A stretch of 64,000 nucleotides of DNA, from the NCBI RefSeq assembly GCF_041102575.1, contig NZ_JBGCUE010000011.1, positions 1-64,000 of the forward strand, read 5' to 3'. Positions 43,685 through 53,861 of this stretch are shown here, in pieces. How positions within the stretch are numbered: the first letter of the stretch is position 1; the number at the start of each line of letters is the position of its first letter. The DNA is from Tenuifilum sp. 4138str. GTDB lineage: Bacteria; Bacteroidota; Bacteroidia; Bacteroidales; Tenuifilaceae. The notes beneath the pieces were generated by a model. It worked only from the letters and a program-made list of their open reading frames with translations, ran no database searches and was not told the DNA's origin. The position numbers and the translations under genes are program-made.

Positions 43685-44671
43685 CTAAAGATCATGAAAG
43701 TACTTCATGAATTGTACCCTTTCAAAAGCAGCAGGATTGTATGTTTTTTTCTGGCTCATCTTGCCACGGAATTCGTCAATAGTTTTATATCCATTAGAAT
43801 TCATCCACTCCTCAAACTGGCGAATGATAAATGAGGCTTGTTCCTTGCCATTACGATAAAAAGTTGAACATGCCTGAACAGCATTAGCACCAGCCAGAAT
43901 TTGCTTGACCATTGCATTGCCATCGTGTACACCGGTTGATGCAGCAATATCGCAGCTAACCCTACCGGACATAATAGCTACCCAACGGAGCGAGGTGGAA
44001 ATCTCTGAAGGAGTGCTAAAAACACTCGCCGGAGTGAACTCCAAGGTGTTTACATCAAAGTCGGGATTATAGAACCTGTTAAACAGAACCAATGCTTTTA
44101 TTGGAGTACTACTCAACCTCACAAGGAAGTTTGCTAGCGCCCCATTGAAGTAACCAACTTTCATGGCTACCGGTAGCTTAACAACACTAGTAACACGTTC
44201 AGCAATTTCAAAGTAAATACGCTCATTCTCTTCGGCTGAACGGTCAGGGTCAGAAGGCAATGAGAAGACATTCAATTCAAGTCCGTCTACCCCAGTATCC
44301 TCAATGCGTTTGGCAAAATCGATCCAACCCTCGGATGTAACACAATTGATGCTGGCAAAAATGGGTATAGATGTTTCTCTTTTAACCTTTCTCAGGAAAT
44401 CAAGATAGTTAGATATGGGGTCTTCCATACTGTCATAATCAAAATACTCCATGGTTTCGGGGTAAATGAATCCTGATGCCTGCATCTTGTTAAGATTATC
44501 ATGGGCTTTGGCAATAATCTCCTCCTCAAAAATTGATTTAATTACAACAGCTCCAGCACCACGCGCTTCAAACTCAACTATATCATCGATATTTTCAGTT
44601 AAACCTGAACTTGCAACTATTAATGGATTGCGCAGGTTTAAGCCCATGTAGGTTGTTGATAGATTTGCCAT
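43685..44671 (-). CDS. dihydroorotate dehydrogenase-like flavoprotein
   Basis: 328 residues, TIM barrel of the DHOD family. It starts LSTTYMGLNLRNPLIVASSGLT and has the FMN-binding KSIFEEEI, SINCVTSEGW and LPVAMKVGYF elements, with GANAVQACSTFYRNG near the C-terminus. It belongs to the 'dihydroorotate dehydrogenase-like' branch, which usually occurs beside a true PyrD, so its substrate is unproven. Cytoplasmic. A single gene upstream of the TPR gene (200-bp gap). Confidence 0.85.
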   Translation of the reverse strand: MANLSTTYMGLNLRNPLIVASSGLTENIDDIVEFEARGAGAVVIKSIFEEEIIAKAHDNLNKMQASGFIYPETMEYFDYDSMEDPISNYLDFLRKVKRETSIPIFASINCVTSEGWIDFAKRIEDTGVDGLELNVFSLPSDPDRSAEENERIYFEIAERVTSVVKLPVAMKVGYFNGALANFLVRLSSTPIKALVLFNRFYNPDFDVNTLEFTPASVFSTPSEISTSLRWVAIMSGRVSCDIAASTGVHDGNAMVKQILAGANAVQACSTFYRNGKEQASFIIRQFEEWMNSNGYKTIDEFRGKMSQKKTYNPAAFERVQFMKYFHDL

Positions 44672-44755
44672 AGCCGAAAGATTTAATTAGTAGTTGACTA
44701 ACAATAAATTTTTTAAAGAGTTCACTAAATGTAAGGCAAATTAATTAATAAAGCA

Positions 44756-44782
44756 AAAAGGGAAGCATGTGGCTTCCCTTTT
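44756..44782. terminator. terminator after dapA
   Basis: AAAAGGGAAGC, loop ATGTG, GCTTCCCTTTT: an 11-bp stem 20 bp past the dapA stop, with A/T tracts usable in both directions. Confidence 0.8.
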
Positions 44783-44801
44783 ATTCAATCAGAAAGGTTG
44801 A

Positions 44802-45686
44802 TTATAGCTTTTCAATTTCCTTTTTAATCTTATCGTAGGTTGAATCGCTTACAGGCGCAAGGGGCAGACGAAGCACATTTTCAATTAGGCCCAGTGCATT
44901 AAGTGCAGCCTTCACTCCACCAGGGTTACCCTCAACAAAAAGTAAATCTATAAGCTCAATCAAACCCAGGTGTAATTTAGCTGCATCGGTAAAGTTGCCC
45001 TGAAGGGCAAGGTTAACCATCCGTGAGAACTTAGCAGGAGCGCAGTTGCCTAAAACCGAGATTACGCCATCGGCTCCCATTGATATTTGCGGTAGCGTTA
45101 AGCCGTCGTCGCCAGAAAGGACTAGGAAGTTGGAAGGCCTATCGCGGAGAATATAACCCATTTGGGTTAGGTTGCCCGATGCTTCCTTAACCGCAACAAT
45201 TTTACCCTGGAACTCATGGGCAAGCTTAAGGGTGGTTTCGGCTGTCATATTCACACCAGTTCTACCGGGAACGTTGTACACAATAATGGGTAAGTGGGTA
45301 TTTTGAGCAATGGTTTTAAAGTGAAGGTATATTCCCTTCTGCGTGGGTTTATTGTAGTATGGTGTTACTGAAAGAATAGCATCGATTCCGGTTAAATCAA
45401 ACTTTGCGTAAGCTTCAATTACTTTATGGGTATCGTTACCACCAATACCTAAAACAATGGGTACCCGGCCATTTACCTTTTTAACAACGTAATTGGCCAA
45501 CTGGCGCTTTTCAGAATCGGAAAGGGTTGCCGTTTCGGCAGTTGTTCCCTGAACTACAAGGTAGTTAACCCCATTGCCAATTAAAAACTCAATAAGCTTA
45601 TCGAGTGCAGGGTAATCAATTTGATAGTTGGAACTGAAAGGGGTAACCATTGCCACCCCAAGACCTCTGAGTTTAGCGGTGTCCAT
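44802..45686 (-). CDS. dapA: 4-hydroxy-tetrahydrodipicolinate synthase
   Basis: 294 residues, class I aldolase fold. Signatures are GTTAETATLSDSEK, YYNKPTQKGIYLHF (catalytic tyrosine), YNVPGRTGVN and the Schiff-base lysine in IVAVKEASGN. It condenses pyruvate with aspartate semialdehyde in the lysine and meso-diaminopimelate pathway. The ATG at 45686 is preferred; the longer frame to 45716 overlaps the upstream DUF6913 gene. It is last in ligA-DUF6913-dapA. Confidence 0.95.
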   Translation of the reverse strand: MDTAKLRGLGVAMVTPFSSNYQIDYPALDKLIEFLIGNGVNYLVVQGTTAETATLSDSEKRQLANYVVKKVNGRVPIVLGIGGNDTHKVIEAYAKFDLTGIDAILSVTPYYNKPTQKGIYLHFKTIAQNTHLPIIVYNVPGRTGVNMTAETTLKLAHEFQGKIVAVKEASGNLTQMGYILRDRPSNFLVLSGDDGLTLPQISMGADGVISVLGNCAPAKFSRMVNLALQGNFTDAAKLHLGLIELIDLLFVEGNPGGVKAALNALGLIENVLRLPLAPVSDSTYDKIKKEIEKL

Positions 45687-45696
45687 AAAAATATTT

Positions 45697-46254
45697 TTAA
45701 ACTGTTTGTTGGGCAAAACGGTTATTTAAAACCTCAAGGGTGTTATAAATCTGTTGAGTGAGGTACTCTAAACCCAACGATTTATCGACTGTTACTATCA
45801 GGTCAAAAGGGTTATTGAAGTAATTTAAAGCACCAACCTTGAACTTAGCTTTGGAAAGCGATGAAACCCACCGGAGCGGTAAAACCTCATCCTGGGTTAA
45901 ATCAATTAGAATATCAAAGTCTTTTGCTACAAACTCCGATACGACTGGTGATTGGGGCTTTTTATACCAATTAAGTTCACCCATTGAGAAAACCTTTATT
46001 CCCTTTTCCATGGTATAAAGCTGTGGTACCTCCTTATCGTTAAAGTAACCAACTGCTTCCACAGTAATGGGAATGCGTTCAAGTATGGACTTAAATCCAA
46101 CCACTACATCAAAAACCTTAGAATCGGTAAGGTTGAAAACTATACCAACATGGCGGGCAGTAGTTAAATTGTACATCTGTCGTTGGCGTTTCAGGAATTT
46201 AGTTAGCTTGCCAAGCTCCTTTAACGACTTATTATACTTGAGATTATCGAACAT
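45697..46254 (-). CDS. DUF6913-like conserved Bacteroidota protein
   Basis: 185 residues, no signal peptide. A helical basic N-terminus (YNKSLKELGKLTKFLKRQRQM) precedes an alpha/beta body with VGIVFNLTDSKVFDVVVGF and FDILIDLTQDEVLPLRWVSSLSKAKFKVG. It resembles a conserved protein family usually next to dapA or ligA in Bacteroidota; function unknown. Its stop lies 10 nt before the preferred dapA ATG, so translation is probably coupled. Confidence 0.75.
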   Translation of the reverse strand: MFDNLKYNKSLKELGKLTKFLKRQRQMYNLTTARHVGIVFNLTDSKVFDVVVGFKSILERIPITVEAVGYFNDKEVPQLYTMEKGIKVFSMGELNWYKKPQSPVVSEFVAKDFDILIDLTQDEVLPLRWVSSLSKAKFKVGALNYFNNPFDLIVTVDKSLGLEYLTQQIYNTLEVLNNRFAQQTV

Positions 46255-46322
46255 CTATCTAGGTTTATGTTGAAACGCAATTTTACAAAAAAAACAGTGT
46301 AAATCAAAAAAAAGCTTATAGC

Positions 46323-48332
46323 CTACCCCTCAATAATCCTAAAAAATTCTTCCTCATCAATAATTTTTATTCCCAGCTTTGTGGCCTTCTCGAGTTTTGC
46401 CGGTCCCATATTTTCACCTGCCACAAGAAGCGATGTGGAGGCTGAAATGGAGCTAACATTTTTACCGCCATGCCTAGCAATTAACTCCTTAAGCTCATCG
46501 CGTGAAACTCGGGAAAATGTGCCTGAAATCACGATTGACATTCCCTTAAGCCTATCGGACAACAGGCTAGTATCAGCAGAGCTAACAGCCATTTGAACAC
46601 CTGCTGCCTTTAACTTATCGATGAGCATTCGGTTACGTTCATCGCTGAAAAACTCTATAATACTCAAAGCAATACGGTCGCCAACATCCTCAACTTCAAC
46701 AAGTTGTTCAACGGTAGCAGTAGCAATAGCATCGATACTTCCAAAGTGTTGCGCAAGCTTTTTTGCGGTGGTTTCACCAACGTATCGTATTCCAATGCCA
46801 AAAAGAACTCGCGGAAAAGGAACTGACTTTGATTTTTCAATGCTCATAATTGCATTATCGGCCGATTTATCGGCAAACCTATCCAATGCTAAAAGTTGTT
46901 CGCGGGTAAGCGAGTATAGGTCGGCAGCATCGCGAATAAGGTTGTTATCGAAGAGCAAGGCAACCGTTTCCTCACCTAAACCATCGATATTCAATGCTTT
47001 TCGGCTGATAAAGTGTTCAATCCTACCCTTTATTTGCGGTGGACAGCCATACTGGTTCGGGCAGAAATGGCGGGCTTCACCCTCAGGCCTAACCAATGTA
47101 GTTCCACATTCAGGACACGCACCCGGAAAATCGATTGGTTTACTGAAAAGTGACCTTTTCGATTGGTCAACACCAACAATTTTGGGAATTATTTCACCAC
47201 CCTTTTCAACAAAAACCCAATCGCCAACTCTAATATCAAGCAGCTGAATTTGGTCGGCATTATGGAGCGAGGCGCGCTTAACCGTGGTTCCAGCCAGCTT
47301 TACCGGCTTTAGGTTGGCAACGGGCGTTACAGCACCAGTTCGTCCAACCTGAAAATCGACCGAAAGCAATGCGGTTGAAACCCTTTCAGGCTTATACTTG
47401 AAAGCAACAGCCCACCTTGGTGTTTTTGCAGTAAGGCCCAGTAGGTTTTGCTGCCGATAGCTGTTGATCTTAATAACAACCCCATCGGTATCAAAGGGCA
47501 ATTTCTTCCGCGCCTTATCCCAGTGCTCAATGAAATGCTGAACTTCTGTTAAATTCTTGCAAAGGGTCATATGATCCGACACCTTAAAGCCCCATTCCTT
47601 GGCCTTAAGCATATTCTCGTAATGGTTGTCGGCAGGAAGGTTCTCGCCCAATAGGAAATAAAGAGTACAATCGAGCTTACGGCGAGCCACCTCAGCAGAG
47701 TTGAGTAACTTTAATGTGCCGGCAGCTGCATTCCGTGGGTTGGCAAAGGGTGTTTCACCAATATCCTCGCGTTCACGGTTAATTTCTTCAAAAACATTTC
47801 GGGGCATAAATATTTCGCCCCTTATTTCGAACTCCTCGGGGAAATCGGCCCCATGTAACTCAAGGGGAATGGTTCTAATGGTTCGAACATTAACGGTAAC
47901 ATCGTCGCCCATAGTTCCATCGCCACGAGTTACGGCCTGAACTAATCGCCCATTCTTATAGGTAAGACCAATGGCAACCCCATCGAACTTTAGTTCGCAA
48001 ACGTACTGAAAAGGTTCCGGTAATGCCTTACGGATACGGTTATCGAAATCAGTCAGTTCAGAGTATGAATATGCGTTGGCCAATGATAGCATTGGATATT
48101 TGTGCCTTACCTGAACGAACTCCTGCGAGATATCGCTACCCACCCTACGCGATGGAGAATTGGGATCGTCAAATTCAGGGAATTGCTTTTCTAAATCAAT
48201 TAGTTCGCGCAGGAGCTGATCGTAATCGTAATCGCTAATTTCAGGCTGCGCCTTCACATAGTAAAGGTAATTATGCCTATTCAATTCATTTCGCAAAAAT
48301 CTGATTCGCTCCAAAGCCCTTTGACTATCCAT
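46323..48332 (-). CDS. ligA: NAD-dependent DNA ligase LigA
   Basis: 669 residues, full length. Domains in order: Ia NAD-binding ([21 protein letters not shown]), adenylation with catalytic K115 in CELKFDG, OB fold, four-cysteine zinc finger (CPECG ... CPNQYGC), helix-hairpin-helix repeats and a C-terminal BRCT domain (about 590-669, [18 protein letters not shown]). It seals nicks in replication and repair using NAD+. It is the first gene of the ligA-DUF6913-dapA operon. Confidence 0.97.
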   Translation of the reverse strand: MDSQRALERIRFLRNELNRHNYLYYVKAQPEISDYDYDQLLRELIDLEKQFPEFDDPNSPSRRVGSDISQEFVQVRHKYPMLSLANAYSYSELTDFDNRIRKALPEPFQYVCELKFDGVAIGLTYKNGRLVQAVTRGDGTMGDDVTVNVRTIRTIPLELHGADFPEEFEIRGEIFMPRNVFEEINREREDIGETPFANPRNAAAGTLKLLNSAEVARRKLDCTLYFLLGENLPADNHYENMLKAKEWGFKVSDHMTLCKNLTEVQHFIEHWDKARKKLPFDTDGVVIKINSYRQQNLLGLTAKTPRWAVAFKYKPERVSTALLSVDFQVGRTGAVTPVANLKPVKLAGTTVKRASLHNADQIQLLDIRVGDWVFVEKGGEIIPKIVGVDQSKRSLFSKPIDFPGACPECGTTLVRPEGEARHFCPNQYGCPPQIKGRIEHFISRKALNIDGLGEETVALLFDNNLIRDAADLYSLTREQLLALDRFADKSADNAIMSIEKSKSVPFPRVLFGIGIRYVGETTAKKLAQHFGSIDAIATATVEQLVEVEDVGDRIALSIIEFFSDERNRMLIDKLKAAGVQMAVSSADTSLLSDRLKGMSIVISGTFSRVSRDELKELIARHGGKNVSSISASTSLLVAGENMGPAKLEKATKLGIKIIDEEEFFRIIEG

Positions 48333-48352
48333 TTTTAAATAGTTTATGAATT

Positions 48353-48360
48353 CAAATTTA
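48353..48360 (-). promoter_or_regulatory. -7 promoter element of ligA
   Basis: CAAATTTA is the reverse complement of TAAATTTG (TAnnTTTG), 20 bp upstream of the ligA start codon. Confidence 0.45.
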
Positions 48361-48443
48361 GGCTGAAAATTGATTGAATGAACTAGGACAGTATCTGAGT
48401 TATTAACAAAATTGATTTATGCAAAAAAACTTTGGACTAGACA

Positions 48444-48502
48444 TCCTTTATCCTTTATCCTTTATCCTTTATCCTTTATCCATTACCCTTTACCCTTTCA
48501 AT
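48444..48502. repeat. CCTTTAT heptamer tandem repeat
   Basis: Five perfect CCTTTAT units (48445-48479) are followed by drifting copies (CCATTACCCTTTACCC). The same heptamer appears in reverse at the end of ssnA (about 7596-7610) and near 50845-50870. Confidence 0.85.
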
Positions 48503-48561
48503 ATCCCCTTGCAATAGATTAACTAAATGTCGTATTTTTATGGAAAAGCAAATTAGGGCAG

Positions 48562-50739
48562 ATGAAAAACAATGATTTGAATTTCAAGGCATTCGAATTA
48601 TCCAAGAGTTCGTTATTGAAGAGCATACAGGAACTTCAACCTGACAGTAAGGCCAATCAGGTTGTTGAGGCTCTTGATATGGCAAAATCGATTTATGAAA
48701 AACATGGAGAGTGGACCGATTCTATTGCTACACATCTTGTTAACGTTGCCCAAATCTGCTTGAATGAAATTGGACTTGGTACTACTAGCTCAATTGCCGC
48801 GTTGTTACACGAAACTATTGAACGCAAATGGTTAACCCCGGTTGAGATTGAGAAAAAGTTTGGAAAAGCAGTTGCCTCAATAGTGTTGAATTTTACTCAA
48901 ATTTCAGGGCTCGACCCAAAAGATCCAAAAACACAAGCAGAGCTTTTCAGACAAATGCTAATCAGCCTATCGTCCGATGCACGGGTGATACTGATAAAAT
49001 TAGCCGACAGGCTCGATACCATGCGAAGCCTTAGCAAGGAGCAGCCCGATGTCAGGCTAAAACGTTCATGGGAAACATTTCATCTCTATGCCCCACTTGC
49101 ACACCGCCTTGGCTTATACAGGCTAAAGTCCGAAATGGAGGATTTAGCCATGAAGCACATCTACCCCAAGGAGTACAAGTACATTATAAAAAGATTACAA
49201 GAAACCACAGCCAGTCGGAACAGATTCCTACAAAGCTTTATGGCTCCTATTGAGGAAGAGCTCAGAAGGAGGGGGTTTACATTCACCATAAAGGGAAGAA
49301 CCAAATCCATATACTCCATTTTCAGAAAGATGCAAAATCAGGAGGTTGATTTTGATGAGGTTCACGACATTTTTGCCATCAGGATTATACTTGATACCAA
49401 ACCCGAGAACGAAAAATCCGATTGCTGGCAGGTTTACTCCATTATTACCGATAAGTACACACCCAATACGGAACGCTTGCGCGATTGGATTTCGGTTCCT
49501 AAAAGTAATGGTTACGAAAGCCTTCATATCACAGTACTTGGACCCGAAAACAAGTGGATAGAGGTTCAAATCCGTACTGTGCGAATGGACGAAATAGCCG
49601 AAAAAGGTCTTGCGGCACACTGGAAATATAAAGGAATAAGGCAGGAACAGGGAATTGACGAATGGGTTGCCCGCGTTAGGGAAATACTGGAATCGCCCGA
49701 TACTTCGCCAGAGGATAAGGTTGAGCAATTCCAGATGAACCTTACCAGCAGCGATATCTATGTTTTTACACCTAAGGGTGATATACGAAAACTACCTGCA
49801 AAATCGACGGTGCTTGACTTTGCCTTCGATATTCATACCGAAGTTGGCTCGCAGTGTATTGGAGCCATTGTAAACGGTAAGAATACCACTATCAAGCAGG
49901 AACTGCAAAACGGCGATGTGGTTGAAATCCTTACCTCAAAGAGGCAAAAGCCCAAAAAGGACTGGCTAACATTTGTCATCACCTCAAAAGCTAAAAGTAG
50001 GATAAAGCAGCAGCTCCGCGATATTGAGAATAGTGAAATACAGGAAGGGAAAGAAATACTGCTACGTAGGCTAAAGAACTGGAAAATTGATGATGTTGAT
50101 GAGGCTTTACGAAAGGTAAACAAACATCTTAAGCTAAAGAAACCTACCGATATCTTTATACTCATTGCCCAAGGTAAAGTTGACCTAACGGCCATTAAGA
50201 CCCTACTAACCGCCGAGGAGGAAAAGCCTGCCGTTAAGGAAGATATCCCAAAGCCCGAAGCCGAAAAGGCTGAGGTAAAGGAAAGTTCCGATTACCTTGT
50301 AATTGACGAAAAACTGGTGAACATTGAGTATAAACTTGCCAAATGCTGCAACCCAATATTTGGTGACGATATTTTTGGCTTTGTGACAGTAAACGAGGGA
50401 ATAAAGATACACCGAACGTCATGCCCAAATGCGGGTCAGCTAAACCAGCGTTGGCCATACCGTGTGGTAAAAGCACGGTGGAAAGGCTCGTCAAAAGCAG
50501 GTGCATTTCAAACAACCATTAAGGTTACCGGAACCGATGAAATTGGAATTTTGAACCGTATATCGGAAGTTATCAGTAAAGATTTACGGGTAAACATGCG
50601 TAACCTGAATGTTAGCTCCCGCGATGGTCTGTTTGAAGCTCAAATACAACTATACGTAGAGGACACCAAGCATCTTGAAATGCTGCTATATCGTCTTGGC
50701 AGAGTGCAGGGTGTACACAAAGCAATTAGAATGAAATGA
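48562..50739 (+). CDS. rel: long RelA/SpoT homologue with degenerate hydrolase domain
   Basis: 725 residues: HD region (about 20-190), ppGpp synthetase (about 220-380; GRTKSIYSIFRKM, YESLHITVLGP, EVQIRT...AAHWKYK), TGS (about 395-455), helical and zinc-finger region with KCCNPIFGDD, and C-terminal ACT (about 650-725). The synthetase motifs look intact. In the HD domain the usual HD, ED and HN residues read H83-E84, E87-R88 and D152-T153, so hydrolysis is probably lost and the protein likely acts as a ribosome-linked (p)ppGpp synthetase like RelA. A second, hydrolase-competent homologue would be expected elsewhere. Promoter unclear; it is divergent from ligA. Confidence 0.93.
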   Translation: MKNNDLNFKAFELSKSSLLKSIQELQPDSKANQVVEALDMAKSIYEKHGEWTDSIATHLVNVAQICLNEIGLGTTSSIAALLHETIERKWLTPVEIEKKFGKAVASIVLNFTQISGLDPKDPKTQAELFRQMLISLSSDARVILIKLADRLDTMRSLSKEQPDVRLKRSWETFHLYAPLAHRLGLYRLKSEMEDLAMKHIYPKEYKYIIKRLQETTASRNRFLQSFMAPIEEELRRRGFTFTIKGRTKSIYSIFRKMQNQEVDFDEVHDIFAIRIILDTKPENEKSDCWQVYSIITDKYTPNTERLRDWISVPKSNGYESLHITVLGPENKWIEVQIRTVRMDEIAEKGLAAHWKYKGIRQEQGIDEWVARVREILESPDTSPEDKVEQFQMNLTSSDIYVFTPKGDIRKLPAKSTVLDFAFDIHTEVGSQCIGAIVNGKNTTIKQELQNGDVVEILTSKRQKPKKDWLTFVITSKAKSRIKQQLRDIENSEIQEGKEILLRRLKNWKIDDVDEALRKVNKHLKLKKPTDIFILIAQGKVDLTAIKTLLTAEEEKPAVKEDIPKPEAEKAEVKESSDYLVIDEKLVNIEYKLAKCCNPIFGDDIFGFVTVNEGIKIHRTSCPNAGQLNQRWPYRVVKARWKGSSKAGAFQTTIKVTGTDEIGILNRISEVISKDLRVNMRNLNVSSRDGLFEAQIQLYVEDTKHLEMLLYRLGRVQGVHKAIRMK

Positions 50740-50960
50740 TTTGCACAAAACCATTAACTAAAAAAGTACCACAGAGTTACACTGAGTACAACAGCGTTGC
50801 AAAGTGTCAAACCCTTTGTATTCACTATCAACCATTAACCTATTCTTTAACCTTTATCCTTTATCCCTTTTTCACCTTTCCCCTAAACTTTTTTTAACCA
50901 ACCCCATTTATTGTTTTCGCATTTTTTGCATTATATTGGTGGCAGGAAATTTTAAAGGTT

Positions 50961-51578
50961 ATGAGAAAGATTTTTTTAACAGCAGCAATAGCATTATATG
51001 CGATAAATTCTTTGCAGGCACAGCTTGTTCAGGATTTATACAGAATTTACGAGCCGGTTTATAGAAGTTCTGAGACCGACTCAACTGCTGTGTTTACCCC
51101 ATTTGGAATAGTTAAGCCCGGAATAAATTACGGTTTAAGCATGGGAACAGGCTATTCCTTTTTGGGCAACGGGATTGGTATGTCCGGGAGCTATATAGCC
51201 CCAAGTGTAACCTACTCAAATAACCGCTTACAGGTAGTTGCAGGTGTTACTCTCTCACACACAAATATGCATGGATTAAGACCCGATGGTGCCAATTTTG
51301 CTCAACCTTATAGCGGTGCAAATCCATATCAGGCATGGGCATACACTCAATACCAATTCTCAAACCGTTTTAGCGTGTATGCCATGGGAGCGGTATCGCA
51401 AAACCAAACCTTATTCTCACCCTTTAATAGCTATATGGGAACTTTTAATAGCCAACAATTTGGTGTTGGATTTAATTACCGTTTAGGTAGTAAAACAACA
51501 ATAGGAGCTAGCTTTAACTTTGTTAACCGCAATCCGAACAATCTCTTCTTTAACCCAAATTCTCCTTTTGGTTGGTAG
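50961..51578 (+). CDS. small outer-membrane beta-barrel-like protein
   Basis: 205 residues with a signal peptide (IALYAINSLQAQ) and repeated amphipathic strands with aromatic girdles (YAMGAVSQNQTLF, QQFGVGFNYRLGSKTTIGASFNFV). It ends in NPNSPFGW with no standard C-terminal barrel signal. No family recognised; perhaps a Bacteroidota-specific envelope protein. A bidirectional terminator separates it from the convergent peptidase gene. Confidence 0.7.
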   Translation: MRKIFLTAAIALYAINSLQAQLVQDLYRIYEPVYRSSETDSTAVFTPFGIVKPGINYGLSMGTGYSFLGNGIGMSGSYIAPSVTYSNNRLQVVAGVTLSHTNMHGLRPDGANFAQPYSGANPYQAWAYTQYQFSNRFSVYAMGAVSQNQTLFSPFNSYMGTFNSQQFGVGFNYRLGSKTTIGASFNFVNRNPNNLFFNPNSPFGW

Positions 51579-51635
51579 AGTATAGAAACTCATATTTTGG
51601 GAATACTTAAAAATTTTTCATCGAAACATATTGTA

Positions 51636-51664
51636 AAAAAGGCTGCTCGCTGAGCAGCCTTTTT
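51636..51664. terminator. bidirectional terminator between convergent genes
   Basis: AAAAAGGCTGCTC, loop GCT, GAGCAGCCTTTTT: a strong stem with tails on both sides, between the outer-membrane protein and the M3 peptidase gene. Confidence 0.85.
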
Positions 51665-51682
51665 ATATTAACCCCAATATCG

Positions 51683-53788
51683 CTATTTCTTTAATCCGCT
51701 ACGTTTCAGTAACGCATCGATTGTTGGTTCCTGACCACGGAAACGCTTGTAAAGGGTCATCGGATGTTCGCTGCCACCTCTCGATAAAATATTCTCTCTG
51801 AAGCTCTGAGCAACCTCACGGTTAAATATTCCCTTTTCCTTAAAAAGCTCAAAAGCATCGGCATCGAGCACTTCGGCCCATTTGTAGCCGTAGTATCCGG
51901 CGGCATATCCACCCTCAAAGATATGGCCAAAGGTTACGCTCATATTTGTGCCTTTTACCGGGGGTAGAACATCCAGGGGATTAAGTACCTTTTTCTCAAA
52001 TCTGTCAACATCTTCAGTTACAGGCTTAGTAATGGTGTGCCATGCCATATCGAGTATTCCAAAACCTAACTGACGTAGCGAAAAGTAGCCTGCCTGAAAA
52101 TTACGGCTATCAATAATCTTTTGAACAAGCTCCTGCGGGATTTTCTCGCCGGTTTGGTAGTGTACCGCAAATAAGTCGAGGTATTCCTTTTCAACTGCAA
52201 AGTTCTCCATGATTTGTGATGGCAGTTCCACAAAATCCCTATAAACCGAGGTTCCGCTAAGCGATGAGTAGTTGCAATCGGTTAGCATACCATGCAGTGC
52301 ATGACCAAACTCATGAAGGAAGGTAGAAAACTCATAGAAAGTAAGCAACGATGGTTGTTTGTCGGTTGGTTTAGTAAAATTGGTAACAATTGAAACAATT
52401 GGGCGAATGTCCTTGCCTTTTTCACGGTACTGTGAACGGAACGAGGTCATCCATGCACCTCCACTCTTACCCTCGCGAGGGAAAAAGTCGAGGTATAGGA
52501 CTGACATGAAACGTCCGCTACCATCGTACACCTCGTATGCTTTTACATCGGGGTGGTAAACAGGGATGTTAGCGTTAGGTAAAAAAGTAAGTCCGTACAG
52601 CTTATTGGCCAGAAGGAAAACACCATCGATAACCTTCTCGAGCTGGAAATAAGGCTTTAGCTCCTCCTCGTTATAGCTATACTTTGCATTCTTAAGCTTT
52701 TCGGAGTAATACGACCAATCCCAACGTTCAAGTTTGCCCTTAAATCCCAGCTGGCGGGCAAATTCCTCAACCTCTTTAACCTCCTCGCGAGCAGCAGGCA
52801 ACGATGCGGCAACCAACTGGTCAAGGAATTGATTAACTCGCTCAGGAGTTTCGGCCATGCGGTTCTCAAGGACAAAGGTGGCGAAGTTTGGATAACCTAG
52901 AAGGTTTGCCAATTCTAACCTAAGATTTGCGATACGTTGAGCAATTTTTTGGTTATCGTACTCATTGCCCTTGAAACAACGATTACCGTAAGCCATATAG
53001 AGCTGTTTACGGAGTTCGCGGTTATCGGCATACTTCATAAATGGGCCATACATGGGGTAGTCAAGTGTAATAACCCAACCCTCGAGCCCTTTCTGTTTAG
53101 CTGTATAGGCAGCAGCATCAATAAGGCTTTGGGGTAAGCCCGCCAAATAGGCCTCATTGGTTATATGTAGCTTATAGCTGTTAGTTTCAGCCAATACGTT
53201 TTGGTTAAACTTTACTGTTAACTCGGAAAGTTCACGGCTAATGGCACGATACTTCTCCTTATCGGCCTCGCTTAGGTTGGCCCCATTACGCACAAAACCT
53301 TTATAGGTTTTATCGACAAGCATCATTTGTTCAGGAGTGAGCTTCAGGGAATCGCGCTTTTCCCAAACCGCCTTAACCCTTTTAAAGAGCTCAGGGTTAA
53401 GGTTGATGTCGTTGGAGAAATCGGTAAGCTTTGGTGAGGCCTCAATCACTATTTGCTGAAGAACGCTATCGGTTTCAGCCTCATTTAAATTGAATAGAAT
53501 ATTGGAAACATCGGCAAGCAGCTTACCGCTATGGTCAAGGGCCTCAATGGTATTCTCAAAGGTTGGTTCTTCGGTATTATTAACTATTGCATCAATCTCA
53601 CGACGAGCCACTGATATAGCCGAATCAAGCGCCGGCATGTAGTGCTCATGCTTTATCTTATCGAACGGTGGTGTCTGATACGGTGTATCAAACTTACTCA
53701 GTAATGGGTTCTTATCGGCTTTTTCCTGACACGATACTGCAAGTAATACTAACATAATGCCCAGAATTGATTTTGATTGTTTTAGCAT
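51683..53788 (-). CDS. dcp: M3 family oligopeptidase/peptidyl-dipeptidase, lipoprotein
   Basis: 701 residues. The N-terminus (LLAVSCQEKADKNP) is a lipoprotein signal; the rest is a thimet-oligopeptidase fold with zinc site HEFGH at H492-H496 and a second metal glutamate further on (about 521, in FVELPSQIMENF). Helical N-terminal half, then the catalytic domain. It removes dipeptides or cleaves short peptides; the lipobox places it in the periplasm rather than the cytoplasm, where E. coli Dcp also has a periplasmic role. It may work with the M1 peptidase gene nearby on peptides entering the cell. Confidence 0.93.
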   Translation of the reverse strand: MLKQSKSILGIMLVLLAVSCQEKADKNPLLSKFDTPYQTPPFDKIKHEHYMPALDSAISVARREIDAIVNNTEEPTFENTIEALDHSGKLLADVSNILFNLNEAETDSVLQQIVIEASPKLTDFSNDINLNPELFKRVKAVWEKRDSLKLTPEQMMLVDKTYKGFVRNGANLSEADKEKYRAISRELSELTVKFNQNVLAETNSYKLHITNEAYLAGLPQSLIDAAAYTAKQKGLEGWVITLDYPMYGPFMKYADNRELRKQLYMAYGNRCFKGNEYDNQKIAQRIANLRLELANLLGYPNFATFVLENRMAETPERVNQFLDQLVAASLPAAREEVKEVEEFARQLGFKGKLERWDWSYYSEKLKNAKYSYNEEELKPYFQLEKVIDGVFLLANKLYGLTFLPNANIPVYHPDVKAYEVYDGSGRFMSVLYLDFFPREGKSGGAWMTSFRSQYREKGKDIRPIVSIVTNFTKPTDKQPSLLTFYEFSTFLHEFGHALHGMLTDCNYSSLSGTSVYRDFVELPSQIMENFAVEKEYLDLFAVHYQTGEKIPQELVQKIIDSRNFQAGYFSLRQLGFGILDMAWHTITKPVTEDVDRFEKKVLNPLDVLPPVKGTNMSVTFGHIFEGGYAAGYYGYKWAEVLDADAFELFKEKGIFNREVAQSFRENILSRGGSEHPMTLYKRFRGQEPTIDALLKRSGLKK

Positions 53789-53817
53789 AACTAATTAATG
53801 TTTTTAAAATTTGGTGT

Positions 53818-53825
53818 CAAAAGTA
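53818..53825 (-). promoter_or_regulatory. -7 promoter element of the M3 peptidase gene
   Basis: CAAAAGTA is the reverse complement of TACTTTTG (TAnnTTTG), 29 bp upstream of the peptidase ATG. Confidence 0.45.
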
Positions 53826-53861
53826 ATTCTTTTTGTACAGATTAATCTTGATTTCGAGAAT

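Noticed and set aside
46621-47247. 208-residue plus-strand frame inside ligA
   Set aside because: Antisense shadow of a full-length, motif-complete ligase gene.
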